Positions 46,410 through 57,084 of a DNA stretch of 64,000 bases are shown in pieces. Source of the stretch: Anthoceros angustus. Lineage: Eukaryota; Streptophyta; Anthocerotopsida; Anthocerotales; Anthocerotaceae. A model generated the notes under the pieces. It saw nothing but the letters and a program-made list of their open reading frames with translations. It was not told the DNA's origin and searched no databases. How positions within the stretch are numbered: position 1 is the stretch's first letter; each line of letters starts with the position of its first letter. The stretch spans positions 310,001-374,000 of the forward strand of contig MU008156.1 of NCBI GenBank assembly GCA_010909165.1, written 5' to 3'. A program made the position numbers and the translations under genes.

Positions 46410-47544
46410 ATAATCTATTGTTCTGCAGCTGCGGCCAGGAAGAAGGCGGGGGGGAAGGATTATCTTCGCCGGTTTAGCGAGGCTCATAGCTCGGGGCGAA
46501 GCCTTAGCCATCCAGGCATCCCCATGCAGTCCATGTATGGGGGCATTTGCTCCTCGGAAGGAGAGCTTGAGGCGCTCGGAAAGGGAGAGCCTAGGAAGTG
46601 GAGGCGGGCAAGAGGCGGAGGAGGAGGCGGTCGTCAGCCAAGCGGACTCGGGAGGAGGCGGCGGGAGGGATTCGGACTCCATACGTGGAGCGGACCCCCT
46701 CACCCGAAGTATGGGAAGCAATTCCGCCTCCCTCCTTGGTGCCCCAACAGGCGGCCATCAGGCGAGGCGGCCCCAGGCCCAGCCCGGCCATCACTCGGTG
46801 AGGCCGGACGGGAGAGCGAAGAGGCGCAAGACCCACGGCTACCGCGGCACCCGGTCGGTGCAGTACCTCTTCCCTGCGGAGTGGCAAGCGGAGGAAGCGA
46901 TGGGAGGCGAAGGGGCGGAGGCGAGAGGACAGCGGCCGCATCGAGCAGTCACTGTCGCCCGGCGGAAGGGGCAAAAGGCGTGCTCCGGACTCCATCACCT
47001 CCATGAGCCCGGAAGGAGGCGAGAAGGGCTGACCAAAAGGGCCAAGGAGGTGGAAGCTCGGCCTCGGGACCTAAGGGTCTGATTGGGTCCGAGAGAACCA
47101 GTCCGGACTTACTCGGGGCTGCGGTATGGAGGTCCTTGACGGACCGTGAGATGCCCACTTCTACGGACTTTGTGGGAGCCTCACGGCGGTGGAAGAAACA
47201 CGGCGGGTCTTGCTACCGTCATGGGCCGGTATGCTGCAGGGACTGTGGGATGGCGAGAAAACCCGAGGTGAGCCACCGGGCGCATGGTGGAGCTTGGAGG
47301 CCGGGAGGCGAAGGAGGCGGAAACCTCGGCTCGGATTGAGGAAGAAGCGCGGGAGGCGGAGGAGTCTGGTCCATCGCAGGCCGGACCAAATTCCTTCAGT
47401 GGAGGAGCAGTGAGCGCCAGAGAGGCCCAGCGGAGGACCTCTGCGGGCGGAGGCCGAGCGAAGGAGGCGGAGGCGGCGGAGGCGGGGATCTGGCGGAGGC
47501 GGCCAGCGGACGAGCCAAGTGGAGGCTCGGTGAAGGTGGCCGAG

Positions 47545-49150
47545 GCGGAGGCCTCGGCAGGCCGATCGCGATCACTCGGCGTGATCGGGCCGGTGGAGGC
47601 GGTGAGGTGGCCGGCCAATCGAAGGCCGAGCAGTGGCAGTGAACAAGCGGTCGGCCGTGAGGAGGCGGAGGCCGGCACGGGAGATTGGGGACCTCGAGTG
47701 CAGTGCGGGAGGTAGAAGAGGCGGCGGGAGGCTGGAGGCAAGGACACCTTGGGTTGCAACTCCAAGATGCATCAGGCGGGGGTTCTCAGGAGAATCCAAG
47801 ACTTGACGAGAGGTGGCGCCTCCAGCTCCGCTTGAAGGCGGAGGAGAATGGCGGCGGTGCGAGGAGTTCGGCGTCGCAAGGTTGCGGCGGATGTGGAGGA
47901 AGCCGAGAGTCGGACGGGGATCGGCCGCTGGAGAAGGAAGTGGCGGACCTCGGGAAAGAATAGGCGGAGGAAAGCCTTGGAGGAGAGGCTGATTGCTCGT
48001 CCGGTTGCAGGAAGCGAAGGAGCTCGGCTCCATGGCCCATAAGCGGGCTGGAACAGCAGGAGGAGGAGAGCGTCGGCGGCGAAGGTTGCAAGAGAGAGCC
48101 TTGGCGGCCTCAAGTCCGCCCGCCTCGGTGGTAAGCAGCTTGGAGGAGGCGGCGGTGGGCGACTGCTCGATTCTTGGGAGCACCTGGAGGAGAAGTCTGG
48201 GTGCTCGGGCTCATGAGGAGGCGATTGACAAGTCGATTCGACCGCCTACTACCAGAGCTCCTCAAGGCTCTGGAGGTCTGCGCCACCCTAGGCGGGAGGT
48301 GGACTTCGGAAGGATGGAAGGAGGAGAGAGGGCGGACCGGACAGGCCAGGAGGCGGAGGCCTCGGCAGGCCGATCGCGATCACTGCGTGATCGGGCCGGT
48401 GGAGGAGGCGAGAGCCGCAGCCAATCGAAGGCCGAGCAGTGGCGCGCAGCAAGCAGTCGGCCGTGAGGAGGCGAGGCCACACGGGAGATTGGGGACCTCG
48501 AGTGCAGTGCGGGAGGTAGAAGGCGGCGGCGGAGGCTGGAGGGCAAGGACACCTTGGGTTGCAACTCCAAGATGCATCGGAGGCGGGGGTTCTCAGGAGA
48601 ATCCAAGACTTGACGAGAGGTGAGCCTCCAGCTCCGGCAGGAGGAGAATGGCGGCGGTGCAAGGAGTTCGGCGTCGCAAGGTTGCGGCGGGGATGTGGAG
48701 GAAGCCGAGTCGGACGGGGATCGGCCGCTGGAGAAGGAAGTGGCGGACCTCAGGAAAGAATGAGGCGGAGGAAGAAAGCCTTGGAGGAGGCTACATTGCT
48801 CGTCCGGTTGCAGGAAGCGAAGGAGCTCGGCTCCATGGCCCAGCGGCTGGAACAACAGCAGGAGGAGGAGAGCGTCGGCGGCGAAGGTTGCAAGAGAGGT
48901 TGGCGGCCTCAAAGTCCGCCTCTGGTAAGCAGCCCGAGGCAGGCGGTGGGCGACTGCTCGATTCGGAGCACCTCGGAGGAGAATGCTGGGTGCTCGGGCT
49001 CATGTGAGGAGGCGATTGACAAGTCGATTCCGACTTGCCTACTACCAGCTCCTCAAGGCTCTGGAGGTCTGCGCCACCCTAGGCGGGAGGTGGACTTCGG
49101 AAGGATGGAAGGAGGCGAGAGGGGCGGACCGGGGCAGCCTGGCAGGAGTC
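47545..49150. repeat. 0.8-kb tandem duplication within the solo LTR
   Basis: Two units of about 0.8 kb (47545-48350 and 48351-49150) each start near GGCCTCGGCAGGCCGATCGCG and run through GGGAGATTGGGGACCTCGAG, TCCAAGATGCATC and GCGCCACCCTAGGCGGGAGG. Other Ret-A LTRs in the window have one unit. Confidence 0.85.
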
Positions 49151-49382
49151 CTAGGAGTTGTTTGATAATGGCCAGGTGGAGGAGGCGGGAGGCAGGAGGA
49201 GGAAGGTCGCTACAGGAGGTAAGCACTCGGCACCCTCGCATGGAAGGAAGAGGGAGGATCTTGGAGAGGAAGGGAAGGGTGCAAGGGCATTGGGAACCAA
49301 GGGAGGCTCGATGGATGAACCGTGACCAGCCGGTGAGGAGGCATGCCGGCACGAGGTCGGACTTTGTCCGGACTCTGAGAAA

Positions 49383-49560
49383 GGCCGGACCCCGGAGGCA
49401 AGTCAGGACCCAGGGACCGGACCCCGGAGGAAGAGGAGGAGGCGGGAGGAGGAGGAGGAGGCGGAGGCCGGACCCCGGAGGAAGGCCGGACCCCGGAGGA
49501 ACTCGGGAGGCGGAGGCCGGACCCCGGAGGAAGAGGAGGAGGCCGGACCTAGAGGTGGGA
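49383..49560. repeat. GGCCGGACCCCGGAGGAA minisatellite in the solo LTR
   Basis: Head-to-tail but irregular copies of GGCCGGACCCCGGAGGAA, separated by GAGGAGG and GAGGCGGA spacers. The related zones at 21060-21240 and 30630-30840 use GGTCCGGACC units. Confidence 0.8.
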
Positions 49561-50505
49561 CTCGAGTCGAGGCAGTCACGAGGTCCAAACTCGGGAGTGG
49601 GGAGAGCCACGTCCACGGATCCGGCCCTTGGAGGGCCCTTTGAGGCCCTTGAGAGAGAGAAGAGGGAGGCGAGGAAGACTTGGTGGTGGCCGCGTTGTCG
49701 AGGCCGGTGGCGCTGACGGACCCTCGGGAAGAGGAAGGGTCCGCCTCGCGGATCATCCGATTAGGTGCTTGTGATCGGCGGCTCGGCTTTGGGGGCCGGT
49801 GCCAAGAAGGAATCGAGGCCATCCAGCCCCACCGCGGCGATAGGCGGAATAGGGAGGATAGTAGGCGGCGGTTAGGGCACTGGTGGCCCTCGGCTCGAGA
49901 ATAGAGGTGTAATAAAGGCGCCGACCTTGGCGTAGTATAAGAGGGCTAAGGCGCTACAGATAAATCATCTTTCTCTTGGTGTTGATCGCGTTCTTGCAGA
50001 CCTTTGTGTGTCTTCTTGCTAGTGAGTCTGAGTCATGGCGAGCACGGCAGCTCGGGAGATTGATCGGGGTCTGGTGGGACCTAGCGTGTTGTGGTGTGTG
50101 CGGGGAAGGGTGGCGTGCTGCTCGTCGAGCGCGACCCGGCCGAGAATTTGGGCGTGTGGCCGGAGGAACTCGGGAGGCGTCTGAGCCGGACGGAGGCCCG
50201 GCGGAGCAGCGGAGGTCGGGGCATGTAACCAGCGTCTTTCCTAAGGCGATGAGTGTGGCGTGAGTGGAGAGAGGAAAGGGCTGGAAGTGTGGTGGCGAAT
50301 GTGAGATGCATGACGTTAGCGTTTAGCCATCACAGGGCTGTCACGGTGAGCGTTGCGTAGTTAGGCGTATGTGCGTTGAGGGCGAGCAGGCGCAAAGTGA
50401 GGTAAGAATCACGAAGCAGCAAGCGGGCCTATCATTCCCTTGAGACGGACTTCTTCCTACAGCGACAGGGATTGTCGCGCTGGCCATCGGCGAAATCGCG
50501 CCACA

Positions 50506-50510
50506 CTTGT
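50506..50510. other. Target site duplication of the solo LTR, right copy
   Basis: CTTGT, identical to 45309-45313. Confidence 0.88.
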
Positions 50511-50939
50511 GCATGCATGCCAAACCGGTGGAAGTGAGGGCGACGTATGGAGTCCTCTTGACTCCAAAATGCCCCATGTCATCATGTACTCTTGAATGAG
50601 ATCAGCACGATCTCCGGGAGGTGGAACCAGCGTTCCACACCATGGGCCGCCTCCGGATGAGGTACCCATCTCTCCAGTAGTAGGCAGCACGTTGCTGTAC
50701 TCACATTCTGCTGCTGTCCAATCTTCACCTAGCTGGCCAGTTTGCACAAACTGAATTGTATGCACGTCCTCCCATATGTCCTTGGGGACATGTTGAGCTG
50801 CTGCAACCTCAAGCTGTCCAAGGCATGTCATGGCCACCAAGGCAGCTACAGCAAAATCTGCCTGTCCTCGTGGCTGATCATCCTCATCCTGCCTAGCCTC
50901 CGTGGCATCCCTACAGCTGCTATCCGGATTCCTGGAGAG
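50511..50939 (-). pseudogene. int: Integrase N-terminal zinc domain of the methyltransferase element
   Basis: The minus strand carries PPPGDRADLIQEY in the frame 50457-50981. At about 50560-50595, in a neighbouring frame, comes HDDMGHFGVKRT, which supplies the two His of the integrase HHCC motif (usually H....GH.G..KT). The Cys pair would lie across the solo LTR insertion at 45313/50511. Upstream is an acidic linker following RNase H (SRNPDSSCRDATEARQDEDD). The frame change and the insertion break the domain. Confidence 0.7.
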
Positions 50940-51623
50940 GGTGTCGCATTCTGATGTGACACCCCGGCCTGTGCTCCACATGGAAGTTGTAATCCTGCAA
51001 AATCATGGCCCAGCGAGCAAGTTTCCGCTGAGCTTTGTGTTTGTCATCAGCCACTTCAAGGGTTGATGGTCAGTGACAAGGGTAAACTGCTGCCCATAGA
51101 GGTAAGGTCTGAAGTGGCAGACTGCCCAAACAGCGGCGAGGCATTCGCCCTCATAGCTGCTGTAATTGGCCTCAGCACGGTTGTTGCTGCGTGAGGCAAA
51201 GGCAATCACACGTTCCTTCCCTGCTCATCCTCTTGCGCAAGTACAGCACCCAGCCCCAGACTACTCCAGTCTGTATGAAGCACAAAGCGGCTTGTCAAAA
51301 TTGGGACGAGCCATAATGGGTGATGTGCTGAGCCGCTCTTTCAAGGTGTCAAAAGACTGTTGAGCATGCTCATCCCACAGCCACTCCACGTCCTTGCGCA
51401 ATAGGTTGTTCAGCGGTTTAGCAATCCTGCTGAAATTCTGGATGTACACCCTGTAATAGTTGCACAATCCTAGAAATGCCCGTAGTGCTGACACATTGGT
51501 GGGCTCCTTCACCCGCTGAATGGCCTGGATCTTGGCTGCATGAGGCATGACTCCATTGGGCACGATCTTGTGTCCCAAGTATGCTACAGTGCTCATCCCA
51601 AACTCACATTTGGAGGGTGGCAC
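50940..51623 (-). pseudogene. RT thumb/connection and RNase H of the methyltransferase element
   Basis: The minus frame 51261-51623 reads PSKCEFGMSTVAYLGHKI, then SALRAFLGLCNYYRVYIQNF, AKPLNNLLRKDVEW and ERLSTSPIMARPNFDKPL. The frame 51003-51209 reads VIAFASRSNNRAEANYSSYE, ECLAAVWAVCHFRPYLYG and LVTDHQPLKWLM. These are the standard gypsy RT connection and RNase H signatures, with the RNase H DHQ near 51071. Only a few frame changes occur, and coding is better preserved than in the Ret-A elements. This suggests a younger insertion or better sequence quality here. Confidence 0.92.
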
Positions 51624-52318
51624 GTGAGCTCAGCCTTCCGCAACCTAAGGAACAGATCCTCTAGATGTGCCAAGTGCTGCTCAAAATCCTCGCTGTGCAC
51701 AAGGACATCGTCAATGTAGCACATCAAATATGCTGCACCTGCCAGCACAAGATCCATTATCCTCTGGAAGGTGACTGGTGCATTTTAAATCCAAAAGGCA
51801 TCACCAGCCACTCCCACAGCTGCTGAGATCCATGGAAGGCAGTCTTCTTGATGTCCTCCTCAGCAACCGCACCTGGTTGAATCCTTGGCGTAGGTCAAGT
51901 GTGGAGAAGAAGACTGACTGCCCAATGCGGTCAAAAATTTCTTCAGGGTCGGCGCCTGCGATCCTGTGCTGTTGCTACATTTATGGGACGATAGTCCCGC
52001 ATCCTCTTCTCAGTCCACAGCCCTTGGCTGTCCTTCTTGCGGCATCACGGTGGCAGCAGCATAGTCACTGCTGGAGGGCCTGATCAACCCTGCTTCCAGC
52101 AATTCCCTGCAGCGGGCGTCCACCATGTCCCATTCTGTCTTGCTGAGACGGTACCTTCTCCTGTAGATGGGCTCCGAGGTGGTAAGGTTGATCCTAAAGG
52201 TCAACACATTACACCTCTTCAGCTCCTTCATTGAGAAGGCGAAGCAGTCTCGATACTTCAGCAGTAGCACGTGAATCCTCTGCTTCTGCAGGTCTGTGAG
52301 CTCATCCCCATCTTCCAA
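51624..52318 (-). pseudogene. pol: Reverse transcriptase of the methyltransferase element
   Basis: The minus frame 52010-52318 begins LTDLQKQRIHVLLLKYRDCF, then IYRRRYRLSKTEWDMVDARC and LLEAGLIRPSSSDYAAATV, the N-terminal fingers of gypsy RT. Further on are DYRPIN, FFSTLDLRQGFNQVRL, WEWLVMPFGFK and, at 51707-51718, the catalytic YIDD followed by VLVHSEDFEQHLAHLEDLF. Both catalytic Asp residues are present. Frameshifts around 51790-51960 interrupt the palm. The domain follows directly after the methyltransferase, with a linker of about 70 codons (52319-52540). Confidence 0.92.
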
Positions 52319-52559
52319 GGGAAATTATCAGCTGTGACCTTTGTTGATGCTCCATGCTCACTTCCCTTGTGGTCAGATGCGGAAAAAGCAGACCTGTTTC
52401 CCCATGTAGGCTGCTCCACCCCCAGCATCTGGCCAAAAGGGTAGGTGAGTGTAGCCAGGAAAGGGAAAATGGACAGCATCTGCTGGGCACATACTGGCCA
52501 GCAAGCTAGGAAGGGCTACAGCTGCAAACTTGGCGTGCAATTGAAAGGCGAGGCAGAGG

Positions 52560-53500
52560 CTGACCAGCCAAGTAATGGCGTGAAGGTCCATGGCTCTGCC
52601 TATGGCTGCAGCACTGGGGTCGAGTGACTTGAGGTGCTGTTTGGAAAACCCCTGTTTGAAACCCATCAGGCGCCTCGCTCCTCTACTCCAGGTTCCTCCC
52701 ATTGCTGAGTGGTAGTGTTAAGGAGCATGCCATTGCCTTGAGCTCTGTATGCAAAGAGCCTGGAAAACTCACGAGCGTGGGCAACGTCTGTCTCGGCTGC
52801 CCTGGCACATTGGTAGGGAACCAAGGTGCACGCTCACTAGCAGTGACTGGCTTGGGCTGATGATGTGGTTCCAAGACCAGCTGCAGCTGCAAGTGGGGAT
52901 CCCTGGTGGTGCCACGTAAGGCTAGCTCCAACCGAAGAGGGACAAGGTTTGTCCAATAATTGCGTAGCCTGTGGGCATAGCTACCCACCTGGGCAGCATC
53001 CATAAGGAATGGGAGCCACATAATGCTGCACAATCACCATGTCCTGTTGCACATGTGGGCGTGAGTCCAGCTGGGCAGGTGTGTTTTCAAGAGATAAGCA
53101 CAGCGTGGATTATCTTGCTGAGCCCATGCGAGCACCTGGTGCAAGTCCCGAAAGAGGCCTGAACGTGCATCTTCTAAGCCTTGGCCACGGCCTGCCCTGG
53201 AAAACCCCTGGCATTCCCAGCCAGCGATGACCATGTCCACAGGTCCCAAAGCATGGATGTGGGCCTGTTGGATGTACTGCACATCCTGTGGCCAGGCCGT
53301 AAAAGCTGTGAGTGGCCTCTGGGGGTAGTTGCTGTGGAAAGCGCTGTTGCAGCCCAAGCAGTCTGAAGGCTGCAATGTCCCTGGCTATTGGGTCCTTGTC
53401 ACAATAGACATAGCGCGGATAGTGAGCCCGTCAATAGCAAAGCCTCCAGCCAGTGCAGATACCCCAAATAGCTCTACCACCGTTAGTTCAGGCTGAGAGG
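52560..53500 (-). pseudogene. C5 cytosine DNA methyltransferase domain within the gypsy polyprotein
   Basis: Minus-strand motifs in family order are: I, LTVVELFGVSALAGGFAI (about 53486-53430); II, YVYCDKDPIARD in an adjacent frame (about 53415-53380); IV, VDMVIAGWECQGFSRAG with the catalytic Cys codon at 53211-53213 and then GLEDARSGLF; VI, LENTPAQLD at 53065-53091 in another frame; VIII, DAAQVGSYAHRLRNYWTNL (about 53000-52945); IX/X, RLMGF near 52669 and AIGRAMDLHAITWLV near 52606-52562. Motif VIII resembles DNMT3 (VSAAHRARYFWGNLP type). The domain is about 310 residues with a short target-recognition region. It would transfer methyl from SAM to cytosine C5. At least three frameshifts are needed to read it, and motif IV has Glu where Pro is usual. 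Confidence 0.87.
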
Positions 53501-53524
53501 GTGCCCACGTGATCACAGTGCAGT

Positions 53525-53773
53525 TCAGCAGCTTGTCCTGTGTGGGATGCGCCAACCCTGTAGCCACAAGGCTCTGGACACGTTGCAATTGAGCCTTGGC
53601 ATTCTGCAAACGTCGGCCACCTCAGCAGGGTAGTCTGGATGAGCCATGGCTTGAGACAAAGTGCTGCCACTGCCAGGTGAGTCCTCATCAGCTGCAGACT
53701 CCAGCTGCCGTTCTACATGGGCAGTGTCCCTCACTAGCTCGCCAAGGTTGCAAGACTGAATGTCACAAACCAT
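53525..53773 (-). pseudogene. Linker between protease and methyltransferase
   Basis: This minus frame reads GELVRDTAHVERQLESAADED and continues in the next frame as MQNAKAQLQRVQSLVATGLA before motif I. It is acidic and probably helical with no recognised domain. It may be an N-terminal helix of the methyltransferase or only a spacer. Confidence 0.5.
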
Positions 53774-53781
53774 TTGGCAGG

Positions 53782-54280
53782 CTACAAGCGAGCCACATCA
53801 GCAACTGTTTTACCATGAAGGTCCAGTGGCAGATGCGCCACACGGAGCCCCTTGTCTCCAATCAGGCCTGTAAAGGCTTGTTCCGTCCAGTTGTCCACGC
53901 CAATGCCTGGTGGGTACAAAAATTCTTGACCCAACAAGACATCGTAGTTGGTGGCTGTGGTCACAAGACAGGGCAATGACAAGGTCATCTCATCTGGCGT
54001 GCCGGGTTAAGGGTAATATCCACGGTCGGATGGTTTCCCACACAGCTCAATTGCCCTGGAAGCAGTCCTGATGTTCCAGGGTGATGTGCGAAGAGCATCA
54101 CCCTTCAGATGCAACCTGGCTGCCAGCACCTTGCCGATTATGACTGGCTGTGCACCTGTGTCAAGCAGCACCACCCTGGGTGCGTAACCATTCACTGTCA
54201 CGTGCCCTGCTCGATTATCAACAACAGCGTTGCTAACCCGGTGTTGAGCCTGTTGGTGGCTGCACTCGTGGTCTGTCACC
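53782..54280 (-). pseudogene. pro: Aspartic protease of the methyltransferase element
   Basis: The minus frame 54007-54693 contains AGHVTVNGYAPRVVLLDTGA and QPVIIGKVLAARLHL, with the catalytic DTG at 54153-54161. The next frame (53782-53988) continues with LPCLVTTATNYDVLLGQEFL, the second conserved block of retropepsins (DVLLG). The domain is nearly complete with one frame change near 54005. It would cleave gag-pol and release the methyltransferase, RT and integrase, unless the methyltransferase stays fused to a neighbour. Confidence 0.9.
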
Positions 54281-55130
54281 AACTTGGCCTGCCACCTGTA
54301 CACTGCAGACTCCTTCCAGCAAGCCGGAATGCATTCGTGGCTGCTCCATGGGCTGAAGGCTGCTGCACAGCGTGACGATCTGTCTGGTGGGAGTTCCCAC
54401 AATCGGGCATGAGCAACCACAGGATCGGGCTCATTGCATGTGGCCACAACTTCTAGTGTCTGCATCATTTGCTGCAGCCGGCTGGGTGTAACTCCAAGCT
54501 CCTGGAGAGTGAAGAGTGGGATCTCCGTGAGCCTCTTAGCCACCTGTTCAGCAGTGACAGCCTGTGGAAGCAAGTACAATTTTTCCGCGTGATATGCCCT
54601 GCCCCTTTGAGGGGCTGATCCACTGGCTCTGACCTGGATGAAGAATGGCTCTGCCCCTGATCGGAATGGCAGAACCTGGCGGCAATGGCACATAGGATTG
54701 AGGCATCACTGCCCTCGCCCCTCGTTGCCTAGTGACAGGTCCAGTAGCTGCTGATGTAATGTCCAGCGTGGTATTTGGGAGCACATGCCCCACCCAGCTG
54801 GTCGGCATCACAACACGTCCCTCTTGGCTGTCACTTGGTGCCTTATCCGCTGTGCAGACCTGATGTGGCAGGCCGTAGTCCTCTCCTTCAGGTACTGCAA
54901 CAAGTTCTACTGCTGCAGCCGGTTTGGCTCCTTCAGCACTAGAGATTGGCCACTGCGTGGCCAATGCTGCCAGTTGTGCCTCCAAGGTTGCGACCTTCTC
55001 AGCATTGGCAGTATTCTTGGCCTTGGCCTTGTCACGTTGCTGTTTGCTCCGTGAAGGCCCTGCTGTTCCAGCTGCAGCAGCTGTAGGTGCCACTGCTGTC
55101 CCACCAACCTCTGCCTTTGCCTTCTGATAC
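54281..55130 (-). pseudogene. Gag-protease linker with coiled-coil segment
   Basis: Minus frame 54548-55618 gives RSKQQRDKAKAKNTANAEKV, then ATLEAQLAALATQWP, a short heptad-like helix. Pro/Gly-rich sequence follows. Frame 54007-54693 adds LYLLPQAVTAEQVAKRL, FTLQELGVTPSRLQQMMQTL and a Cys/His-containing stretch (HECIPACW). No known enzyme motif is seen. Confidence 0.55.
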
Positions 55131-55149
55131 CGTCTCCGGATGTTTCTGG

Positions 55150-55262
55150 AAGCAGACCGTGACAACATGGCCGTTCTTCTGGCAGTGAGTGCAGAACAAA
55201 CCCTCCGATGGACACTTGCATGCAGTGGACAAGTGCTCTGGACTGCCACAGTAATTGCATAA
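55150..55262 (-). pseudogene. gag: Two CCHC zinc knuckles of gag
   Basis: On the minus strand CNYCGSPEHLSTAC and FCTHCQKNGHVVTVC are in the same frame with 7 residues between them, each fitting C-x2-C-x4-H-x4-C. Zinc knuckles bind the element's RNA in the particle. They mark the end of gag. Confidence 0.92.
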
Positions 55263-55299
55263 GGCTGCCGGTGCTGCTGCTGCTGTAGCTGCTGCCCTG

Positions 55300-56155
55300 C
55301 CTTGGCTGGCTTAGCTGGCCTGCCCCTTGAGGAAGCTCCCCATGCGTGGTTGACCCCTTGTTGGTGAACATGGACTGGTAGTGATGGAAGGACTTGGCAT
55401 GCTTGGAGGAGAACACCGAGTGGCGATCTCCTTCTTCTCCGCCTCTTCATGCACTTGCTCCAAGGTGTAGTTATCACCATATTTGTCCACCAAGGAGGAC
55501 ACAAGCTGGAAGTGAAAAGAGAATCACCCTCCAGGGCAACTAAGAATTTCTCCGCTGCCTCCTGATCCGTCAACATGCCAGTACCCTCACGTAGCTTTTG
55601 CAGCCTACGGAAGCACATCTGGACTGTCTCCCTTTCTTCCTCGCAAAAGTAGCCAACTCAGCGATTTTCTCCGGAGTTTTGAGGGGAAGGCCTTTTCCAG
55701 AATCTTCAGAAACTCCTCCACGGGGTTGGCATGCTTGGGAGTCTGGATGAACTCATCAATCCCCTGCGTTGCTGTTGTCCTCTCCGCTGGGGTGAGGGGC
55801 TCACCACTGTAGGAGGCTGCAGTGGCAGCAACAGTGCCATTAGCAATGGCCTGTTGATGAGCTGTAATGGCGGCCTGCAACTTGGCATTGTAGGCTAGCT
55901 GCAGCGCCCCTGGTGCAAAGGATTCAAGGTCTGCACCGTGGCAGTCAAATCTGCTTGGTGAGCCTCGTACAAATCCAATGCCTCATCAGCCATGTAGGCA
56001 GACAGCTGTTCGAACATGTACAGGTGATTGTACAACGCGTGCTTGAACTTCACCCGGCTGATTGCCTCACTCACACGTGGCGGAAATCTCTCAAAGACAT
56101 AGTCCCAGGCCTGCCTGAGAATTTTTCGTGCCTACTTGATGGTCCCTGACTCCAT
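55300..56155 (-). pseudogene. gag: Gag of the methyltransferase element
   Basis: The proposed start is the ATG at 56153-56155 on the minus strand (MESGTIK, soon interrupted by a stop), followed by ARKILRQAWDYVFERFPPRV, HALYNHLYMFEQLSAYMADE, QAAITAHQQAIANGTVAATA, HANPVEEFLKILEKAFPSK, then VQMCFRRLQKLREGTGMLTD, QEAAEKFLVALEGD and SSLVDKYGDNYTLEQVHEEA. The latter part is the retrotransposon gag core (F..L..L.Q..T...E....F...L). At least two stops and two frameshifts are present. The start is chosen because coding-like sequence ends just upstream. Confidence 0.82.
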
Positions 56156-57084
56156 GGTATCAGATCCCTCCGAGAGGTCAGCTTTAGTCTGTCCTCCTTG
56201 TGCTGTTGAAATCACCAATGAATGGTCAGCACCTGGCCTCCACTATCCTGCCTCAAGTCACCAAAATCTGGTGCAACTGGATCGGGGCCTGGTTAGCAAA
56301 GGGGACCAACTTGTGCCTGCAGCAGGTTGTAGCTGCTCAGCACCAGGATCTGCTCCGCTGGGTCTCCTCCTAGAGACAGCCGTTGCCGTTGTGCTGGCCG
56401 CCTCCTCCTTGCAAAGACCCTGGCACGTCCCTTGTCCTCAGTCGATGGCGTGGACTACCTCCCTCCTCGTCAGAGGGCATTGCCCATGTAGACAGCACAC
56501 GCAGAGATCAGCCACCAGCAAGGTAAGCAAGTGCTGCAAGGCAGCCTCCGAGAAAGCAAAACCCCAGCCACAGAATCAATGTGAAACGCAAAATTCCTGA
56601 ACACACCAACGCTGCAACTCTGATCCTTCTCCTCAGTAAGCAAAGGGACCTGGAATATCACTATCCTAGCACCTATGCTGCAACAAGGGAAGTGATGGCT
56701 GCAAATAGCCAATTTCCCCAACTGAACCCTAAGTGCCCAACCTTTCCAAGGCATTCAGTCCTTGGATTGCACTCAAAGTAGACAAAATGGTACCAACAGA
56801 TTTGTCTCAACAAGGCGAACACTTTGGTATGCAAATCAGGAAACCGACCTGTGGATCGATCGCTATGAACGCTGATGGCTGCAAATAGCCAATTTCCACA
56901 CCTGAACCCTAAGTGCTCAACCTCTCCAAGGCATTCAGTCCCTGGATTGCACTCGAAAGTAGACAAAATGGTACCAACAGATTCGTCTCAACAAGGCGAA
57001 CACTCTGGTATGCAAATCGACGGCAACCGACCTGTGGGGCGATCGCTATGAACGCTGGAAGACTTGGGCAGCTTGCTGCAGATG
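56156..57084 (-). other. Leader region upstream of gag with a 180-bp tandem repeat
   Basis: No gene is recognised. Positions 56697-56876 and 56877-57058 are two tandem copies (starting GGCTGCAAATAGCCAATTTCC and ending GATCGCTATGAACGCTG). This would be the 5' untranslated region or part of the 5' LTR. No primer site could be identified on the minus strand. Confidence 0.55.

Larger units (their letters stand above)
45314..50505 (+). repeat. Solo Ret-A-type LTR inside the methyltransferase element
   Basis: It starts TGTGGACTCTGGACTTCC and ends GAAATCGCGCCACA with no internal region, flanked by the exact 5-bp repeat CTTGT. This is the product of LTR-LTR recombination of a former full insertion. 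It is 5.2 kb instead of about 4.3 kb because of an internal tandem duplication (about 47545-49150). The palindrome is at 46387-46409 and the TATA box at 49936-49942. The long plus frame at 48559-49716 (385 codons) is Arg/Gly/Glu-rich repeat translation and not a supported gene. Confidence 0.92.

Noticed and set aside
48559-49716. A 385-codon plus-strand open frame in the solo LTR as a real gene
   Set aside because: It runs through the 0.8-kb duplication and the GGCCGGACCCCGGAGGAA minisatellite, is extremely Arg/Gly/Glu-rich, and is not open in the equivalent parts of the other LTR copies.
52560-53500. The methyltransferase as a host DNMT gene or bacterial contaminant
   Set aside because: It is on the same strand and in series with protease and RT, with no introns or bacterial context, and its motifs look DNMT3-like rather than restriction-modification-like.
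56152-56166. TGGTATCAGATCC on the plus strand as a tRNA-Met primer binding site
   Set aside because: It resembles TGGTATCAGAGC, but the element's coding is on the minus strand and this sequence overlaps the proposed gag start. A primer site must read on the element's own strand.
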